A stretch of 64,000 nt of DNA from Aeromonas veronii (lineage in GTDB: Bacteria; Pseudomonadota; Gammaproteobacteria; Enterobacterales; Aeromonadaceae). The DNA lies in assembly GCA_041319085.1 (NCBI GenBank), contig CP101033.1, positions 3,002,501 through 3,066,500 on the forward strand, written 5' to 3'. Position 1 is the stretch's first letter. Each line of letters starts with the position of its first letter. Positions 51,677 through 61,828 of the stretch are shown piece after piece. A model generated the notes under the pieces. The model ran no database searches and was not told where the DNA came from. It saw only the letters and a list, made by a program, of their open reading frames with translations. Both the position numbers and the translations under genes were made by a program.

Positions 51677-52341
51677 CACGCCCGTATCCGATCCTGTGCC
51701 GTAGAGGCAATACCCTGTGCAAATTTATGGCATAGGATTTTATGGCGTTAGTCACAGAGTCAGGCGGCCAGCAAAGCGTCATCACGTATGCCGGAATAAC
51801 CATTGACAGAGGGGAATGCAAAAACCGTGAATTATATTCCAGAGGAATCTTTAATAATCTTGATATGCATATTCAAGCGAACTTTTACAGCCCCTTAAAA
51901 AAGCCGAAAGCGGATATCCATGCACCATCTCATGCATTATTTGCACATCAGCGCATAATATTAACCCTTTATTCACACTTCGGCTTCCCCGAGAGGGGGA
52001 CAACAAACCCTATCAGGACAAGGCTATCCGCCAGTTCAGCTTCATTTGCCCACGAATTGGCTGCGATTGCGGGTGAATTGAATAGCAATCCGATTAAATT
52101 TGCACGCATTGAGCTATCTCATAGAAATGCGATCAGCAGTTTGCAACCCCTGATAGCCACTCATAGAATCGCAGCGTCTGAAATATCTACCCTGTCCTAT
52201 CCTCCCTTATTCCTCTCGGCGATTGAGTGGATCACAAATAATAACCGGGGATGCCGCCGCAGGCAAAATGGCCGTGGCGCACAACAAGATGGGGTAAACC
52301 TGTACCTGAATGAACAACAAATATTAAAAAGAGGCATATCT
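51677..52341 (+). other. AT-rich 665-base leader before the triple-Rid gene
   Basis: The stretch is clearly richer in A/T than the gene it precedes. A frame in phase with the Rid gene stays open from 51742, but its residues show no domain and its codon use is unlike the window, so I treat it as non-coding. A small hairpin CCCCGAGAGGGG-like structure is at about 51987-51999. It may be a long 5' leader or decayed DNA next to the IS66 insertion. Confidence 0.4.
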
Positions 52342-53607
52342 ATGAGTGGCACCATCATCAAGTCGGCAAGAAATACCCCCCATGCACCCCAGGATCTGGG
52401 CCCCTGCACCCAATCGGTGGCGTTTTCTCATTACAACAATATCTCCGCCCAGCTGCCGGTCGATCCCGCCACCGGCAAGCTGGTGAGTGGCGATGTCACT
52501 GCGCAGGCCAGACAGTGCCTGAGCAACCTCAAGGCGATCATCGAGAGCATCGGCCACGTGATGGACGATATGGTGAAAGCGACCATCTTCCTCAAAGAGA
52601 TGGCGGATCTGGAAGCGGTCAACGCCGTCTATCGCGAATTCTTCCCGGGCTATCTGCCGACTCGCACCACCCTCGCCGTCGCTGCGCTGCCGCTGGGCGC
52701 GCTGGTGCAGATCGATGCCATCATCTCCAACGGCGAAGGCACCTTCCCGCAAGCCCCCTGTGCGCTGGTGAAGCTCGCCCGCAATAGCGACAAGGCGCCG
52801 CACAACCCGCTCTCCACCCAGACCGTCGCCTTCTCCCACTACAACAATATCGGCGCCCAGCTGCCGGTTGAGCCCGCATCCGGCGCCCTGATTGGCGGCG
52901 GTATTCGCGAGCAGGCGGCCCAGTGCCTGCACAACATCAAGGCGGTGCTGGAGGGGATCGACGTGCCGTTTGACGATATCGTCAAAGTGAATATCTACCT
53001 GACCAGCCTCGCCGATCTGGAGGCCGTCAACGAGGTCTACACCACCTTCTTCCCCGACTCTGCCATCGCCCGCGCAGTGGCCTATCTGCCAGCCCGCTCG
53101 GTGGTCAGTGCCGCCGCCCTGCCCATGGGTGTGCGGGTGCAGATGGATGCGGTCATCTCCCACGGTGACGGCACCCCGCCACAACTGGTGGAAGATCGCC
53201 ACAATCTGGTGATCCGTGCCCGCAATACCGACAAGGCGCCGCGCAGCCCGTTGCACACCCAGACCGTTGCCTTCTCCCACTACAATCATCTCTCTGCCCA
53301 GCTGCCGATTGACCCCGCCACCGGCAAAATCCTGACCGGCTGTGTCAAAGAGCAGACCGCCCAGTGCCTGAGCAATATCAAGGCGATTGTGGAGAGCATC
53401 GGCCACGTGATGGACGATATCGTCAAGGTCAATATCCAGCTCGGCAATATCGCCGATCTGGATGCGGTCAACGCCGTCTACACCAAATACTTCCCGGGCT
53501 ATCTGCCGGCCCGCACCGTATTCGGGGTGAGCGAACTGCCCGCAGGCGCCCTGGTGCAAATTGATGCGGTGATGTCCAACGCGGAAAGTACCCCGCCGCA
53601 AGTTTAA
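52342..53607 (+). CDS. Three tandem RidA (YjgF/UK114) domains in one protein
   Basis: A 421-residue protein with the ATG at 52342 and GAGG eight bases before it. It has three RidA domains: about 6-130, 144-276 and 290-414. Each carries TQSVAFSHYN- or TQTVAFSHYN-, SAQLP(V/I)DPATGK or its variant, an IESIGHVMDD-like helix and YLP(T/A)R with the Arg that in E. coli RidA (R105) binds the imine's carboxylate (R108, R252, R391 here). The acid after it is Asp (VQIDA/VQMDA) rather than the E. coli Glu. RidA is a homotrimer with active sites between subunits, so this chain could fold as a one-piece trimer (inference). Copies 1 and 3 are most alike; the middle has an inserted loop (PDSAIARAVAYLP). Cytoplasmic; substrate unknown. 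Confidence 0.88.
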   Translation: MSGTIIKSARNTPHAPQDLGPCTQSVAFSHYNNISAQLPVDPATGKLVSGDVTAQARQCLSNLKAIIESIGHVMDDMVKATIFLKEMADLEAVNAVYREFFPGYLPTRTTLAVAALPLGALVQIDAIISNGEGTFPQAPCALVKLARNSDKAPHNPLSTQTVAFSHYNNIGAQLPVEPASGALIGGGIREQAAQCLHNIKAVLEGIDVPFDDIVKVNIYLTSLADLEAVNEVYTTFFPDSAIARAVAYLPARSVVSAAALPMGVRVQMDAVISHGDGTPPQLVEDRHNLVIRARNTDKAPRSPLHTQTVAFSHYNHLSAQLPIDPATGKILTGCVKEQTAQCLSNIKAIVESIGHVMDDIVKVNIQLGNIADLDAVNAVYTKYFPGYLPARTVFGVSELPAGALVQIDAVMSNAESTPPQV

Positions 53608-53624
53608 GGCTCGCTTTAAATAAT

Positions 53625-53658
53625 AAAAAGAGACCGGCTATATGTCGGTCTCTTTTTT
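53625..53658 (+). terminator. Terminator of the triple-Rid gene
   Basis: AAAAAGAGACCG pairs with CGGTCTCTTTTTT across nine bases. Confidence 0.88.
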
Positions 53659-53715
53659 GGTAACAAGAAGGGATATGATTTTTATGGCATCGAATTACAG
53701 AACGCGAACGTCCGA

Positions 53716-54085
53716 TTACGCTTCGCTAATCGAACCTACAGACTTTCTTGACTTATTTCGCCACGACTTAACATTCCTACGTTCTTTTTCAACCAATCTT
53801 GAACGCCACATTAAATCTGACAGTAATATTGCCATAGCAAAATTAAAGCGCATTCTTGGTGTTGAATTTGACCCCGGCTCATCTGGGCCACACCAAGGTA
53901 ACTGGCTCACAAGATTTAGTACCTTACCAGAACAAAAATCAACACATCTCCAACTATGACCGAACTCATTTCTAATCTTACGGATTATAGTTATCTCATG
54001 ATACTCACTTTCTTCAATTAGACCGAGCGCATGAGCAGCAGTTACCTTGGCGGCAAACGTTCCAAGTAGTGCATTGAAACCACTA
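53716..54085 (-). pseudogene. 5'-truncated MltR-family remnant
   Basis: On the minus strand a frame with no proper start runs ALLGTFAAKVTAAHALGLIE then ESEYHEITIIRKIRNEFGHSW to a stop at 53716. This is the core of the MltR (mannitol operon repressor-like) family, whose members have a similar ...RKIRNEFAHS block. The N-terminal part is missing: upstream the frame enters the transketolase terminator. AT-rich compared with its neighbours. A plus-strand frame over the same DNA (53642-53959) is not credible. Confidence 0.6.
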
Positions 54086-54090
54086 AAATA

Positions 54091-54123
54091 AAACGCCCCT
54101 CATCTTGCGATGGGGGGCGTTTT
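54091..54123. terminator. Terminator of transketolase gene
   Basis: AAACGCCCC-T-CATC pairs with GATG-GG-GGGCGTTT, with T-runs on both strands. Confidence 0.75.
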
Positions 54124-54177
54124 ATCGTTCCGGCTATTGGGCCAAGTTTGCCCAACGTTCAGGAATTACAGGGGCTG

Positions 54178-56169
54178 TTACAGGGATTCAGCGGTCGCAA
54201 CCACGTTTTCCACGGTAAAGCCAAATTCCTTGAACAGCAGCTCGGCCGGTGCGGACTCACCGAAGGTGGTCATACCGATGATCTTGCCGCCGAAACCGAC
54301 GTACTTGTACCAGTAGTCAGCGATGCCGGCTTCGATGGCCACACGCTTAGGTACGGACATCGGCAGGACGGACTCTTTGTACTCGGCAGACTGGGCGTCG
54401 AACACGTCGGTGGCCGGCATGGAGACCACGCGCACGGCACGGCCCTTGGCAGTCAGCTGCTCATAGGCGGCAACAGCCAGTTCTACTTCGGAACCAGTGG
54501 CGATCAGGATCAGCTCAGGCGTGCCGGCGCAATCCTTCAGCACGTAACCACCCTTGGCGGTGTCGGCCAGCTGCTGGGCAGTACGGTCCATCTGGGCCAG
54601 GTTCTGACGGGAGAAGATCAGCGCAGTCGGGCCGTCGGTACGCTCGATGGCGTGCTTCCAGGCGATGGCAGATTCAACCTGGTCACACGGACGCCAGGTG
54701 CTCATGTTCGGAGTCAGACGCAGGGAGGCGATCTGCTCAACCGGCTGGTGAGTCGGGCCATCTTCACCCAGACCGATGGAGTCGTGGGTGTAAACGAAGA
54801 TGGCGCGCTGCTTCATCAGGGCGGCCATGCGCAGGGCGTTGCGGGCGTACTCCATAAACATCAGGAAGGTGGCGCCGTAGGGGATGAAACCACCGTGCAG
54901 GGCGATACCGTTCATGATGGCGGACATGCCGAACTCACGGACACCGTAGTGGATGTAGTTGCCGGAGGCATCGTCGTTGGTCAGGGACTTGGAGCCGGAC
55001 CACATGGTCAGGTTGGACGGTGCCAGATCCGCAGAGCCGCCCATGAATTCCGGCAGCAGCTTGCCGAACGCTTCCAGCGAGTTCTGGGACGCTTTACGGG
55101 TGGCGATCTTGGCCGGGTTGGCTTGCAGGGTTTCGATGATCTTGGCGGATTCGGCAGCCCAGTTGGCCGGCAGTTCGCCAGCGGTACGGCGCTTGAATTC
55201 GGCAGCCAGCGTCGGGTGAGCGGCTTCATAGGCGGCGAACTTGGCAGCCCAGTCGGCTTCCAGCGCAGCGCCCTTCTCCTGAGCGTTCCACTCGGCAGCG
55301 ATATCAGCCGGGATAACGAACGGCGCGTGGTCCCACTTCAGGAACGCGCGAGCGGCGGCGATCTCGTCGTTGCCCAGCGGTGAGCCGTGGCAGTCGTGAG
55401 AACCGGATTTGTTCGGCGAACCGTAACCGATGATGGTACGGCAGCAGATCAGAGTCGGTTTGCCGGTCTCGGCCTTGGCGGCTTCGATGGCGGCATTGAT
55501 GGCTTCCGGGCTGTGACCGTCAACAGCCGGGATAACGTGCCAGCCGTAGGCTTCGAAACGCTTGACGGTGTCGTCGGTGAACCAGCCTTCTACGTGACCG
55601 TCGATGGAGATACCGTTGTCATCCCAGAACGCGATCAGCTTGCCCAGTTGCAGGGTACCTGCCAGGGAGCACGCTTCGTGGGAAATACCTTCCATCAGGC
55701 AGCCGTCGCCCATAAAGGCGTAGGTGTAGTGGTCAACGACATCAAAGCCCGGCTGGTTGAACTGCTCAGCCATGGCTTTTTCGGCGATCGCCATACCCAC
55801 GGCGTTGGTGATGCCCTGACCCAGCGGGCCAGTGGTGGTTTCAACGCCCGGTGCATAGCCGTACTCCGGGTGACCCGGGGTGCGAGAGTGCAGTTGGCGG
55901 AAGTTTTTCAGATCATCGATGGAGAGGTCATAACCGGAGAGATGCAGCAGGGAGTACAGCAGCATGGAGCCGTGGCCGTTGGAGAGAATGAAACGGTCGC
56001 GGTCGGCCCACTTGGGGTTGTTCGGGTTATGTCTGAGGTGGCTACGCCACAGCACTTCGGCGATATCCGCCATTCCCATGGGGGCGCCCGGGTGACCGGA
56101 GTTGGCTTTTTGAACGGCATCCATACTCAATGCACGAATGGCATTGGCAAGCTCTTTACGAGAAGGCAT
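54178..56169 (-). CDS. tktA: Transketolase
   Basis: A 663-residue thiamine-diphosphate enzyme of the pentose phosphate pathway that moves two-carbon units between ketoses and aldoses. Start [20 protein letters not shown] at 56169, after AGGAG. Seen: [36 protein letters not shown], the diphosphate motif [13 protein letters not shown]...[14 protein letters not shown], and [52 protein letters not shown]. It agrees in length with E. coli TktA (663). It is divergent from metK. Confidence 0.96.
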   Translation of the reverse strand: MPSRKELANAIRALSMDAVQKANSGHPGAPMGMADIAEVLWRSHLRHNPNNPKWADRDRFILSNGHGSMLLYSLLHLSGYDLSIDDLKNFRQLHSRTPGHPEYGYAPGVETTTGPLGQGITNAVGMAIAEKAMAEQFNQPGFDVVDHYTYAFMGDGCLMEGISHEACSLAGTLQLGKLIAFWDDNGISIDGHVEGWFTDDTVKRFEAYGWHVIPAVDGHSPEAINAAIEAAKAETGKPTLICCRTIIGYGSPNKSGSHDCHGSPLGNDEIAAARAFLKWDHAPFVIPADIAAEWNAQEKGAALEADWAAKFAAYEAAHPTLAAEFKRRTAGELPANWAAESAKIIETLQANPAKIATRKASQNSLEAFGKLLPEFMGGSADLAPSNLTMWSGSKSLTNDDASGNYIHYGVREFGMSAIMNGIALHGGFIPYGATFLMFMEYARNALRMAALMKQRAIFVYTHDSIGLGEDGPTHQPVEQIASLRLTPNMSTWRPCDQVESAIAWKHAIERTDGPTALIFSRQNLAQMDRTAQQLADTAKGGYVLKDCAGTPELILIATGSEVELAVAAYEQLTAKGRAVRVVSMPATDVFDAQSAEYKESVLPMSVPKRVAIEAGIADYWYKYVGFGGKIIGMTTFGESAPAELLFKEFGFTVENVVATAESL

Positions 56170-56434
56170 CTGAATCTCCTGCGATTGCTTCATTTTGATG
56201 GCCAAGATTAAGGCGCGTCATTGTCCCAGTAGGGCGCACGGCGTGCAAATATTATCTGGACTAATAAAATGGCTTTGGGAGGACAATCGCTTTTCTTGCC
56301 CTCGATTGACCAGCAGCAATCATGGAAAAACGTTTGACTTTCATCTCCTTTGGGATTGGAGAGCGCCGCTTGCGACCCATCAGCCTCGGTGCGACAAAAT
56401 AGTGCTGGCAATCATAGAGGGCGCTAATTAAAAT

Positions 56435-56458
56435 AGACGTCCAGATGTAGATACCTCT
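56435..56458. promoter_or_regulatory. MetJ-like met boxes upstream of metK
   Basis: AGACGTCC-AGATGTAG-ATACCTCT is a run of three 8-bp met boxes (consensus AGACGTCT), the first seven-of-eight, 63-86 bases before metK. The rest of the gap 56170-56520 looks like ordinary divergent promoter DNA. Confidence 0.6.
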
Positions 56459-56520
56459 ACACCATCCCATTCATCCGGTTATTGCTGTGACGATAACCCA
56501 GACAAGCTGAGACTCCCATC

Positions 56521-57672
56521 ATGGCAAAGCTGTTTACTTCCGAGTCGGTCTCCGAAGGCCATCCCGACAAAATTGCGGACCAGATCTCCGATGCGGTACT
56601 GGACGCCATCCTCAAGCAAGATACCAAAGCCCGTGTCGCCTGCGAGACCCTGGTCAAGACCGGTATGGTCATGGTAGCCGGCGAAGTCACCACCTCTGCT
56701 TGGGTCGACATCGAACAGATCGTGCGCGACACCGTGCGTGAGATTGGCTACACCCACTCCGACATGGGCTTCGACGCCGACTCCTGCGCCGTGCTGAACG
56801 CCATCGGCAAACAGTCCCCGGATATCAACCAGGGCGTTGACCGTGCCGATCCGCTGGAGCAGGGCGCCGGCGACCAGGGTCTGATGTTCGGCTACGCCAC
56901 CAACGAAACTGACGTGCTGATGCCCGCCCCCATCACCTACTCTCACCTGCTGGTGAAGCGTCAGGCTGAAGTGCGCAAGAACGGTTCCCTGCCGTGGCTG
57001 CGTCCGGATGCCAAGAGCCAGCTGACCTTCGCCTACGACGGCGCAGGCAAGATCATCGGTGTGGATGCCGTGGTGCTCTCTACCCAGCATTGCGACTCCA
57101 TCAGCCACAAGGATCTGGTGGAAGCGGTACGCGAAGAGATCATCAAGCCGGTGCTGCCGGCCGAGTGGGTCAACAAGGACACCAAATACTTCATCAACCC
57201 GACCGGCCGTTTCGTTATCGGCGGCCCGATGGGCGACTGCGGTCTGACCGGTCGCAAGATCATCGTCGACACCTACGGCGGCATGGCCCGTCACGGTGGT
57301 GGCGCCTTCTCCGGCAAGGATCCGTCCAAGGTTGACCGCTCCGCAGCCTATGCCGCCCGCTATGTGGCCAAAAACATCGTCGCTGCCGGGCTGGCCGATC
57401 GCTGTGAAATCCAGATCTCCTACGCCATCGGCGTGGCCGAGCCAACCTCTATCAGCGTCGAGACCTTCGGCAGCGCCAAGGTGGCCGAGGATCTGCTGGT
57501 CAAGCTGGTGCGCGAGCACTTCGAGCTGCGTCCGTATGGCCTGATTGAGATGCTGGATCTGAAGCGTCCGATCTACCAAGCCACTGCCGCCTACGGTCAC
57601 TTCGGTCGCGAGGAGTTCCCGTGGGAGCAGACCGACAAGGCCGAACTGCTGCGTTCCGCCGCTGGCCTGTAA
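56521..57672 (+). CDS. metK: S-adenosylmethionine synthetase MetK
   Basis: A 383-residue enzyme that makes S-adenosylmethionine from methionine and ATP. Classic motifs: [20 protein letters not shown] (His and Asp at the ATP/metal site), [12 protein letters not shown] (the loop hexapeptide region), [22 protein letters not shown] (P-loop-like), and [13 protein letters not shown]. Length matches E. coli MetK (384). It heads a block with the order seen in many gammaproteobacteria: metK-sprT-endA-rsmE-gshB. Confidence 0.98.
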   Translation: MAKLFTSESVSEGHPDKIADQISDAVLDAILKQDTKARVACETLVKTGMVMVAGEVTTSAWVDIEQIVRDTVREIGYTHSDMGFDADSCAVLNAIGKQSPDINQGVDRADPLEQGAGDQGLMFGYATNETDVLMPAPITYSHLLVKRQAEVRKNGSLPWLRPDAKSQLTFAYDGAGKIIGVDAVVLSTQHCDSISHKDLVEAVREEIIKPVLPAEWVNKDTKYFINPTGRFVIGGPMGDCGLTGRKIIVDTYGGMARHGGGAFSGKDPSKVDRSAAYAARYVAKNIVAAGLADRCEIQISYAIGVAEPTSISVETFGSAKVAEDLLVKLVREHFELRPYGLIEMLDLKRPIYQATAAYGHFGREEFPWEQTDKAELLRSAAGL

Positions 57673-57688
57673 GGCTCGCTGTTGTGAT

Positions 57689-57713
57689 AAAAGGGGAGCC
57701 TGGCTCCCCTTTT
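57689..57713 (+). terminator. Terminator of metK
   Basis: AAAAGGGGAGCC pairs with GGCTCCCCTTTT with a very small loop. Confidence 0.85.
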
Positions 57714-57740
57714 GCTTATCCGCTACCTGACGAGATGTTG

Positions 57741-58280
57741 ATGTCTGCCACCCCTGCCCAGCTTGTCGCCCTGCTGCAACAACGCGTAGAAGCCAGTTTT
57801 GTGCAGGCCGAAGCGCGCCTTGGCCGCACCTTCCCCCGCCCGCAAGTCCATTGCAACATGCGGGGCCGGGCGGCGGGATCGGCGCGGCTGCAAACCTGGG
57901 AGCTGCGCTTCAATCCTGCCCTCTATCAGGCCAACCAGCAGGCGTTTCTGGCCGAGGTGGTACCCCACGAGGTGGCCCATCTGCTGGTCTATGCCCTTTG
58001 GGGTGAACATAGCGGGGAAGGACGCGGCAGATCGCGGGTGCTGCCCCACGGCCGCCAGTGGCAGTCGGTGATGCGGGAGGTGTTCGGCCTTGAGCCCAGA
58101 ACCACCCACAGCTTCGACCTGGCGGTATTGGCGCAGCGCACCGTGCCCTATCGCTGCCTCTGCCAGCAGCATCAACTGTCGGTGCGACGCCACAACAAGG
58201 TGGTGCGCGGCGAGGCCCGCTATCACTGCCGCCGCTGCAAGCAGCCGCTGGAGCGGGAACGGCCGGAGCCCAAACAGTAA
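57741..58280 (+). CDS. sprT: SprT-family zinc protein
   Basis: A 179-residue SprT-like protein. The zinc protease motif HEVAH lies in VVPHEVAHLLVYALWGEHS with another His in LPHGRQWQSVMREVFGLEP, and a C-terminal zinc ribbon is formed by YRCLCQQHQLSVRRHNKVVRGEARYHCRRCKQPL. The ATG at 57741 (or 57735, two codons earlier) is preferred over the open extension into metK. Its molecular role in bacteria is not settled. It is followed by endA, as in E. coli. Confidence 0.9.
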   Translation: MSATPAQLVALLQQRVEASFVQAEARLGRTFPRPQVHCNMRGRAAGSARLQTWELRFNPALYQANQQAFLAEVVPHEVAHLLVYALWGEHSGEGRGRSRVLPHGRQWQSVMREVFGLEPRTTHSFDLAVLAQRTVPYRCLCQQHQLSVRRHNKVVRGEARYHCRRCKQPLERERPEPKQ

Positions 58281-58353
58281 GCCAGCTTGTGTCGCACCCC
58301 TGTGGTAGGGTGCCCGCCATCGTTCGTCAATCATCCCGTTTGCAAGGAATCCC

Positions 58354-59058
58354 ATGCGTCTTATCTCCTCCCTCGCCCTGACCCTGCTGGCCGGTTCACC
58401 GCTGCTCAGCGCTCCCCTGCACGCCCAAACCTTTCGTGAAGCCAAGCAAGATCTGGTGAAGCTCTATCGCAGCCAGCCTGCGGCCACCACCTTCTACTGC
58501 GGCTGCAAGATTGACTATCAGGGCAAGAAAATGAGCCCGGATCTCGCCAGTTGCGGCTATGAGCCGCGCAAACAACCCAAGCGCGCCGCCCGCATCGAGT
58601 GGGAACACGTGGTCCCCGCCTGGGAGTTCGGCCACCAGTTGCAATGCTGGCAGGATGGCGGTCGCAAGAACTGCGAAAAAGCGAGCCCCGAGTTCAACAA
58701 GATGGAGGGGGACATGCACAACCTGTTCCCCGCCATCGGCGAAGTGAACGGTGATCGTGCCAACTACCGCTTCAGCGACTGGAACGGCAAGCCGGATCAG
58801 TATGGCCAGTGCCAGATGCTGATCGACTTCAAGGATCATAAAGTCCAGCCCGCCAAGGGGCCGGTGCGCGGCCAGATTGCCCGTGCCTATCTTTATATGA
58901 GCGACCGCTACAAGCTGCGTCTGGCGGATCAACAGCGTAAACTGTTCGAAGCGTGGGATCGCCAGTACCCGGCAGAAGGCTGGGAGTGCGAGCGCAACCG
59001 TCGCATCGGCACACTGCAGGGCAATACCAATCCCTTTATTGAAAAGCAGTGCCAATAA
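58354..59058 (+). CDS. endA: Endonuclease I (periplasmic DNA-specific nuclease)
   Basis: A 234-residue secreted nuclease with signal peptide ([22 protein letters not shown]). The beta-beta-alpha-metal active site is present: [15 protein letters not shown] with the catalytic His, then [28 protein letters not shown]. Eight cysteines (for example [21 protein letters not shown]) should form the disulfides that keep the enzyme inactive in the cytoplasm. It cuts double-stranded DNA in the periplasm. Confidence 0.96.
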   Translation: MRLISSLALTLLAGSPLLSAPLHAQTFREAKQDLVKLYRSQPAATTFYCGCKIDYQGKKMSPDLASCGYEPRKQPKRAARIEWEHVVPAWEFGHQLQCWQDGGRKNCEKASPEFNKMEGDMHNLFPAIGEVNGDRANYRFSDWNGKPDQYGQCQMLIDFKDHKVQPAKGPVRGQIARAYLYMSDRYKLRLADQQRKLFEAWDRQYPAEGWECERNRRIGTLQGNTNPFIEKQCQ

Positions 59059-59073
59059 CCCCATTTGACCAGG

Positions 59074-59093
59074 GAGGGGGATCGCCCCTCCTA
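59074..59093 (+). terminator. Possible terminator after endA
   Basis: GGAGGGG pairs with CCCCTCC (loop GATCG) but has no T-run, so it may be only a stable hairpin. Confidence 0.45.
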
Positions 59094-59185
59094 TCATGAA
59101 GCCCTTCCCCACTGCCGCGTGAGCCTTGCTCGCCGCCTCGCTGCAGGATATGAAGGGTTTCCAAGCAAGAGACTGACAATCAGCC

Positions 59186-59917
59186 ATGCGCATTCCACGT
59201 ATCTATGAAGCGGCCACCCTGCAAGTTGGCCAGACCCTCGCCCTGTCGGAAGACGGCGCCAACCATATCGGCCGGGTACTGCGCATGCAGCCGGGCCAGC
59301 AGCTCGAGCTGTTCAATGGCGATGGCAATCAATACTCCGCCACCATAGCCAACGTCGGTAAAAAGTCGGTGGAAGTGACCATCGACCGCTGCGACGCCCA
59401 ATCGGTGGAGTCACCGCTGGCCATCCACCTCGGTCAGGTGATCAGCCGTGGCGACAAGATGGACTTCACCATCCAGAAATCGGTGGAGCTGGGCGTCACC
59501 TGCATCACCCCGCTCTTCTCCGAGCGCTGCGGCGTCAAGTTGCCGGCAGACCGCTTGGAGAAGAAGCGCGAACAGTGGCAGAAGGTGGTGATCAGCGCCT
59601 GCGAACAGTGCGGCCGCAACGTGGTGCCAGAGGTGCGCATGCCGATGGAGCTGGATGTCTGGCTGGCGGAAGAGACCAAGGAGCTCAAGCTCAACCTGCA
59701 TCCGCGCGCCGAGTACAGCATCAACACCCTGCCCGTTCCCGAGCACGGCGTACGGCTGCTGATTGGCCCGGAAGGGGGATTGTCGAGCGACGAGATCGCC
59801 CGTACCGTGCAGGAAGATTTCAAAGAGATGCTGCTGGGGCCGCGGGTGCTGCGCACTGAAACTGCCGCCCTGACTGCGATAACTGCGCTGCAGTGCCGCT
59901 TTGGCGATCTCGCTTGA
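59186..59917 (+). CDS. rsmE: 16S rRNA m3U1498 methyltransferase RsmE
   Basis: A 243-residue SPOUT-class methyltransferase. N-terminal PUA-like part ([34 protein letters not shown]), then the knotted domain with [34 protein letters not shown], and the SAM-binding knot [14 protein letters not shown] plus [16 protein letters not shown]. It methylates U1498 of 16S rRNA. Position between endA and gshB is the ancestral order. Confidence 0.96.
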   Translation: MRIPRIYEAATLQVGQTLALSEDGANHIGRVLRMQPGQQLELFNGDGNQYSATIANVGKKSVEVTIDRCDAQSVESPLAIHLGQVISRGDKMDFTIQKSVELGVTCITPLFSERCGVKLPADRLEKKREQWQKVVISACEQCGRNVVPEVRMPMELDVWLAEETKELKLNLHPRAEYSINTLPVPEHGVRLLIGPEGGLSSDEIARTVQEDFKEMLLGPRVLRTETAALTAITALQCRFGDLA

Positions 59918-59929
59918 AACCAGTCCAAT

Positions 59930-60045
59930 GTCTTACTGCGAGGTCGTGATCAAGGCTCATGCGCTGCTCGGAATCCTCACGTATGTCTATACGCTCCGGT
60001 TCCTGCGCTGCTCTTTACCTTGCTGACAACCTCTCGTGACAGACT
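59930..60045. repeat. Dispersed TCACGTATGTCTATACGCTCCGG-type element
   Basis: This gap holds a sequence type (CTCACGTATGTCTATACGC...TCCGGTTCCTGCGCTGCTC) that recurs between genes in many gammaproteobacteria. It can be read as a peptide but shows no start or coding pattern. Confidence 0.35.
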
Positions 60046-60098
60046 TTGAACAGGTTTTAGAATCTCACTCGCAATCGAGCTACCAGAAGGATATTCGG

Positions 60099-61049
60099 AT
60101 GACCATTAAACTCGGCATCGTGATGGACCCCATCTCGGCCATCAACATCAAGAAAGATTCCAGCTTTGCCATGCTCGAAGAGGCGCAAAAGCGCGGCTAT
60201 GAGCTGTTCTATCTGGAGATGAAGGATCTCTACATGGAAGCCGGTCGCGCCTTTGGCACCATGCGTCCGCTCACCGTCAAATATGACTATGCCGACTGGT
60301 ACAGTCTGGGTGAGGTGGTGGATCAGCCCCTCTCCAACCTGGACGTGATCCTGATGCGCAAGGATCCGCCGTTCGACACCGAGTTCATCTACGCCACCTA
60401 CATGCTGGAGCGGGCCGAGGATGAGGGTTGCCTCATCGTCAATAAGCCGCAGAGCCTGCGCGATGCCAACGAGAAGCTCTACACTGCCTGGTTTGCCGAG
60501 CACACCCCGACCACGCTGGTGACCCGCCGCGCCGACAAGCTGCGCGCCTTCCACGCGAAGCACAAGGACGTGATCCTCAAGCCGCTGGACGGCATGGGCG
60601 GCGCCTCCATCTTCCGCATGAAGGAAGATGACGCCAACGTCGGCGTTATCATCGAAACCCTGACCGCCCACGGCAGCCAGTACTGCATGGCCCAGACCTA
60701 TCTGCCCGCCATCAAGGATGGCGACAAGCGGGTGCTGGTGGTGGATGGGGAACCGGTGCCCTACTGCCTGGCGCGCATTCCGGCGCAGGGTGAGACCCGT
60801 GGCAATCTGGCGGCCGGTGGCCGTGGCGAGGCACGCCCCTTGAGCGACGCCGACTGGGCCATCGCCCGCGCGGTGGGCCCGACGCTGAAAGAGAAGGGTC
60901 TCATCTTCGTCGGTCTCGACATCATCGGCGATCGGCTGACCGAGATTAATGTCACCAGCCCGACCTGCATTCGCGAGATTGAAGCGGCCTTCGACGTCCA
61001 TATCACCGGCATGTTGATGGATGCCATCGAGCGTCGACTGGCTCAGTGA
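60099..61049 (+). CDS. gshB: Glutathione synthetase GshB
   Basis: A 316-residue ATP-grasp enzyme joining gamma-glutamylcysteine and glycine to make glutathione. ATG at 60099 gives the E. coli start (MTIKLGIVMDPISAINIKKDSSFAMLEEAQKRGYEL) and length; the upstream extension to 60036 is rejected. Seen: RKDPPFDTEFIYATYMLE, VILKPLDGMGGASIFRM, GDKRVLVVDGEPVPYCLARIP and GLDIIGDRLTEINVTSPT with metal ligands. Confidence 0.97.
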   Translation: MTIKLGIVMDPISAINIKKDSSFAMLEEAQKRGYELFYLEMKDLYMEAGRAFGTMRPLTVKYDYADWYSLGEVVDQPLSNLDVILMRKDPPFDTEFIYATYMLERAEDEGCLIVNKPQSLRDANEKLYTAWFAEHTPTTLVTRRADKLRAFHAKHKDVILKPLDGMGGASIFRMKEDDANVGVIIETLTAHGSQYCMAQTYLPAIKDGDKRVLVVDGEPVPYCLARIPAQGETRGNLAAGGRGEARPLSDADWAIARAVGPTLKEKGLIFVGLDIIGDRLTEINVTSPTCIREIEAAFDVHITGMLMDAIERRLAQ

Positions 61050-61093
61050 TCGCCAAGCAGGCTAACCGGCCTGTTTAGGAGCAAGCCCAGAAC

Positions 61094-61123
61094 CAGAGAG
61101 GGTGGCCCAGCGCCACCCTCTCT
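61094..61123 (+). terminator. Terminator of gshB
   Basis: AGAGAGGGTGGC pairs with GCCACCCTCTCT, followed by GTTTC. Confidence 0.8.
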
Positions 61124-61236
61124 GTTTCAAGGCAATCCGGACAGGGGCGGGATCTCGCCCAGCCCAAAAAGCGGTTTTTCCCATGGGGATCAACTGCCAT
61201 AATTGATCTCAAATACCTTTGCACTATTTAGCCTCT

Positions 61237-61791
61237 ATGCAAACACTGCAAAATCACTTCCTGCTTGCCATGCCAAGCCTGACGGATCCCTACTTCGAGC
61301 GCTCGCTGGTCTATCTGTGCGAGCACAACGAAGAGGGCGCCATGGGGCTGGTGGTCAACATTCCGGTGGAGATGTCGCTGGAAACCATGCTGACCCAGCT
61401 CCAACTCAACCCACCCGGCAACCCTGAGCTCAAGCAGCCGGTGCTGCAAGGGGGACCGGTGCACGCCGATCGCGGCTTCGTGCTGCACAGCTTCCGCCCC
61501 GGTTTCAACTCCACCCTGCAGGTGGGGGATGAGATGATGGTGACCACCTCCAAGGATATACTGGAAACCCTGGGCACGAGCGAGGCCCCTGCCCATTGGC
61601 TGGTAGCCCTTGGTTATGCGGGCTGGAGCGCCGGTCAGCTGGAACAGGAGCTGGTGGATGGCGCCTGGCTGGTGATCCCCCCCAATCCGGCTCTGGTGTT
61701 CAAGACCCCCATTCACAAACGTTGGCAACAAGCCGCCGCCAGCATAGGGGTGAACCCGGTTCACCTCTCCAGCGACATCGGCCACAGCTAA
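61237..61791 (+). CDS. yqgE: YqgE/AlgH-family protein
   Basis: A 184-residue protein with the UPF0301 pattern: [57 protein letters not shown], and [25 protein letters not shown]. The role is unknown. It is followed by ruvX, its usual partner gene. Confidence 0.94.
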   Translation: MQTLQNHFLLAMPSLTDPYFERSLVYLCEHNEEGAMGLVVNIPVEMSLETMLTQLQLNPPGNPELKQPVLQGGPVHADRGFVLHSFRPGFNSTLQVGDEMMVTTSKDILETLGTSEAPAHWLVALGYAGWSAGQLEQELVDGAWLVIPPNPALVFKTPIHKRWQQAAASIGVNPVHLSSDIGHS

Positions 61792-61828
61792 CCCCTGCAG
61801 CACATCTGAGCATTTCGAGGATTTTTTC

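Noticed and set aside
53642..53959. Plus-strand 105-codon frame after the triple-Rid terminator
   Set aside because: The minus strand of the same DNA reads a recognisable MltR-family core; the plus frame begins inside a terminator.
59930..60098. Short peptide-like frame between rsmE and gshB
   Set aside because: It matches a dispersed intergenic element of gammaproteobacteria rather than a gene.
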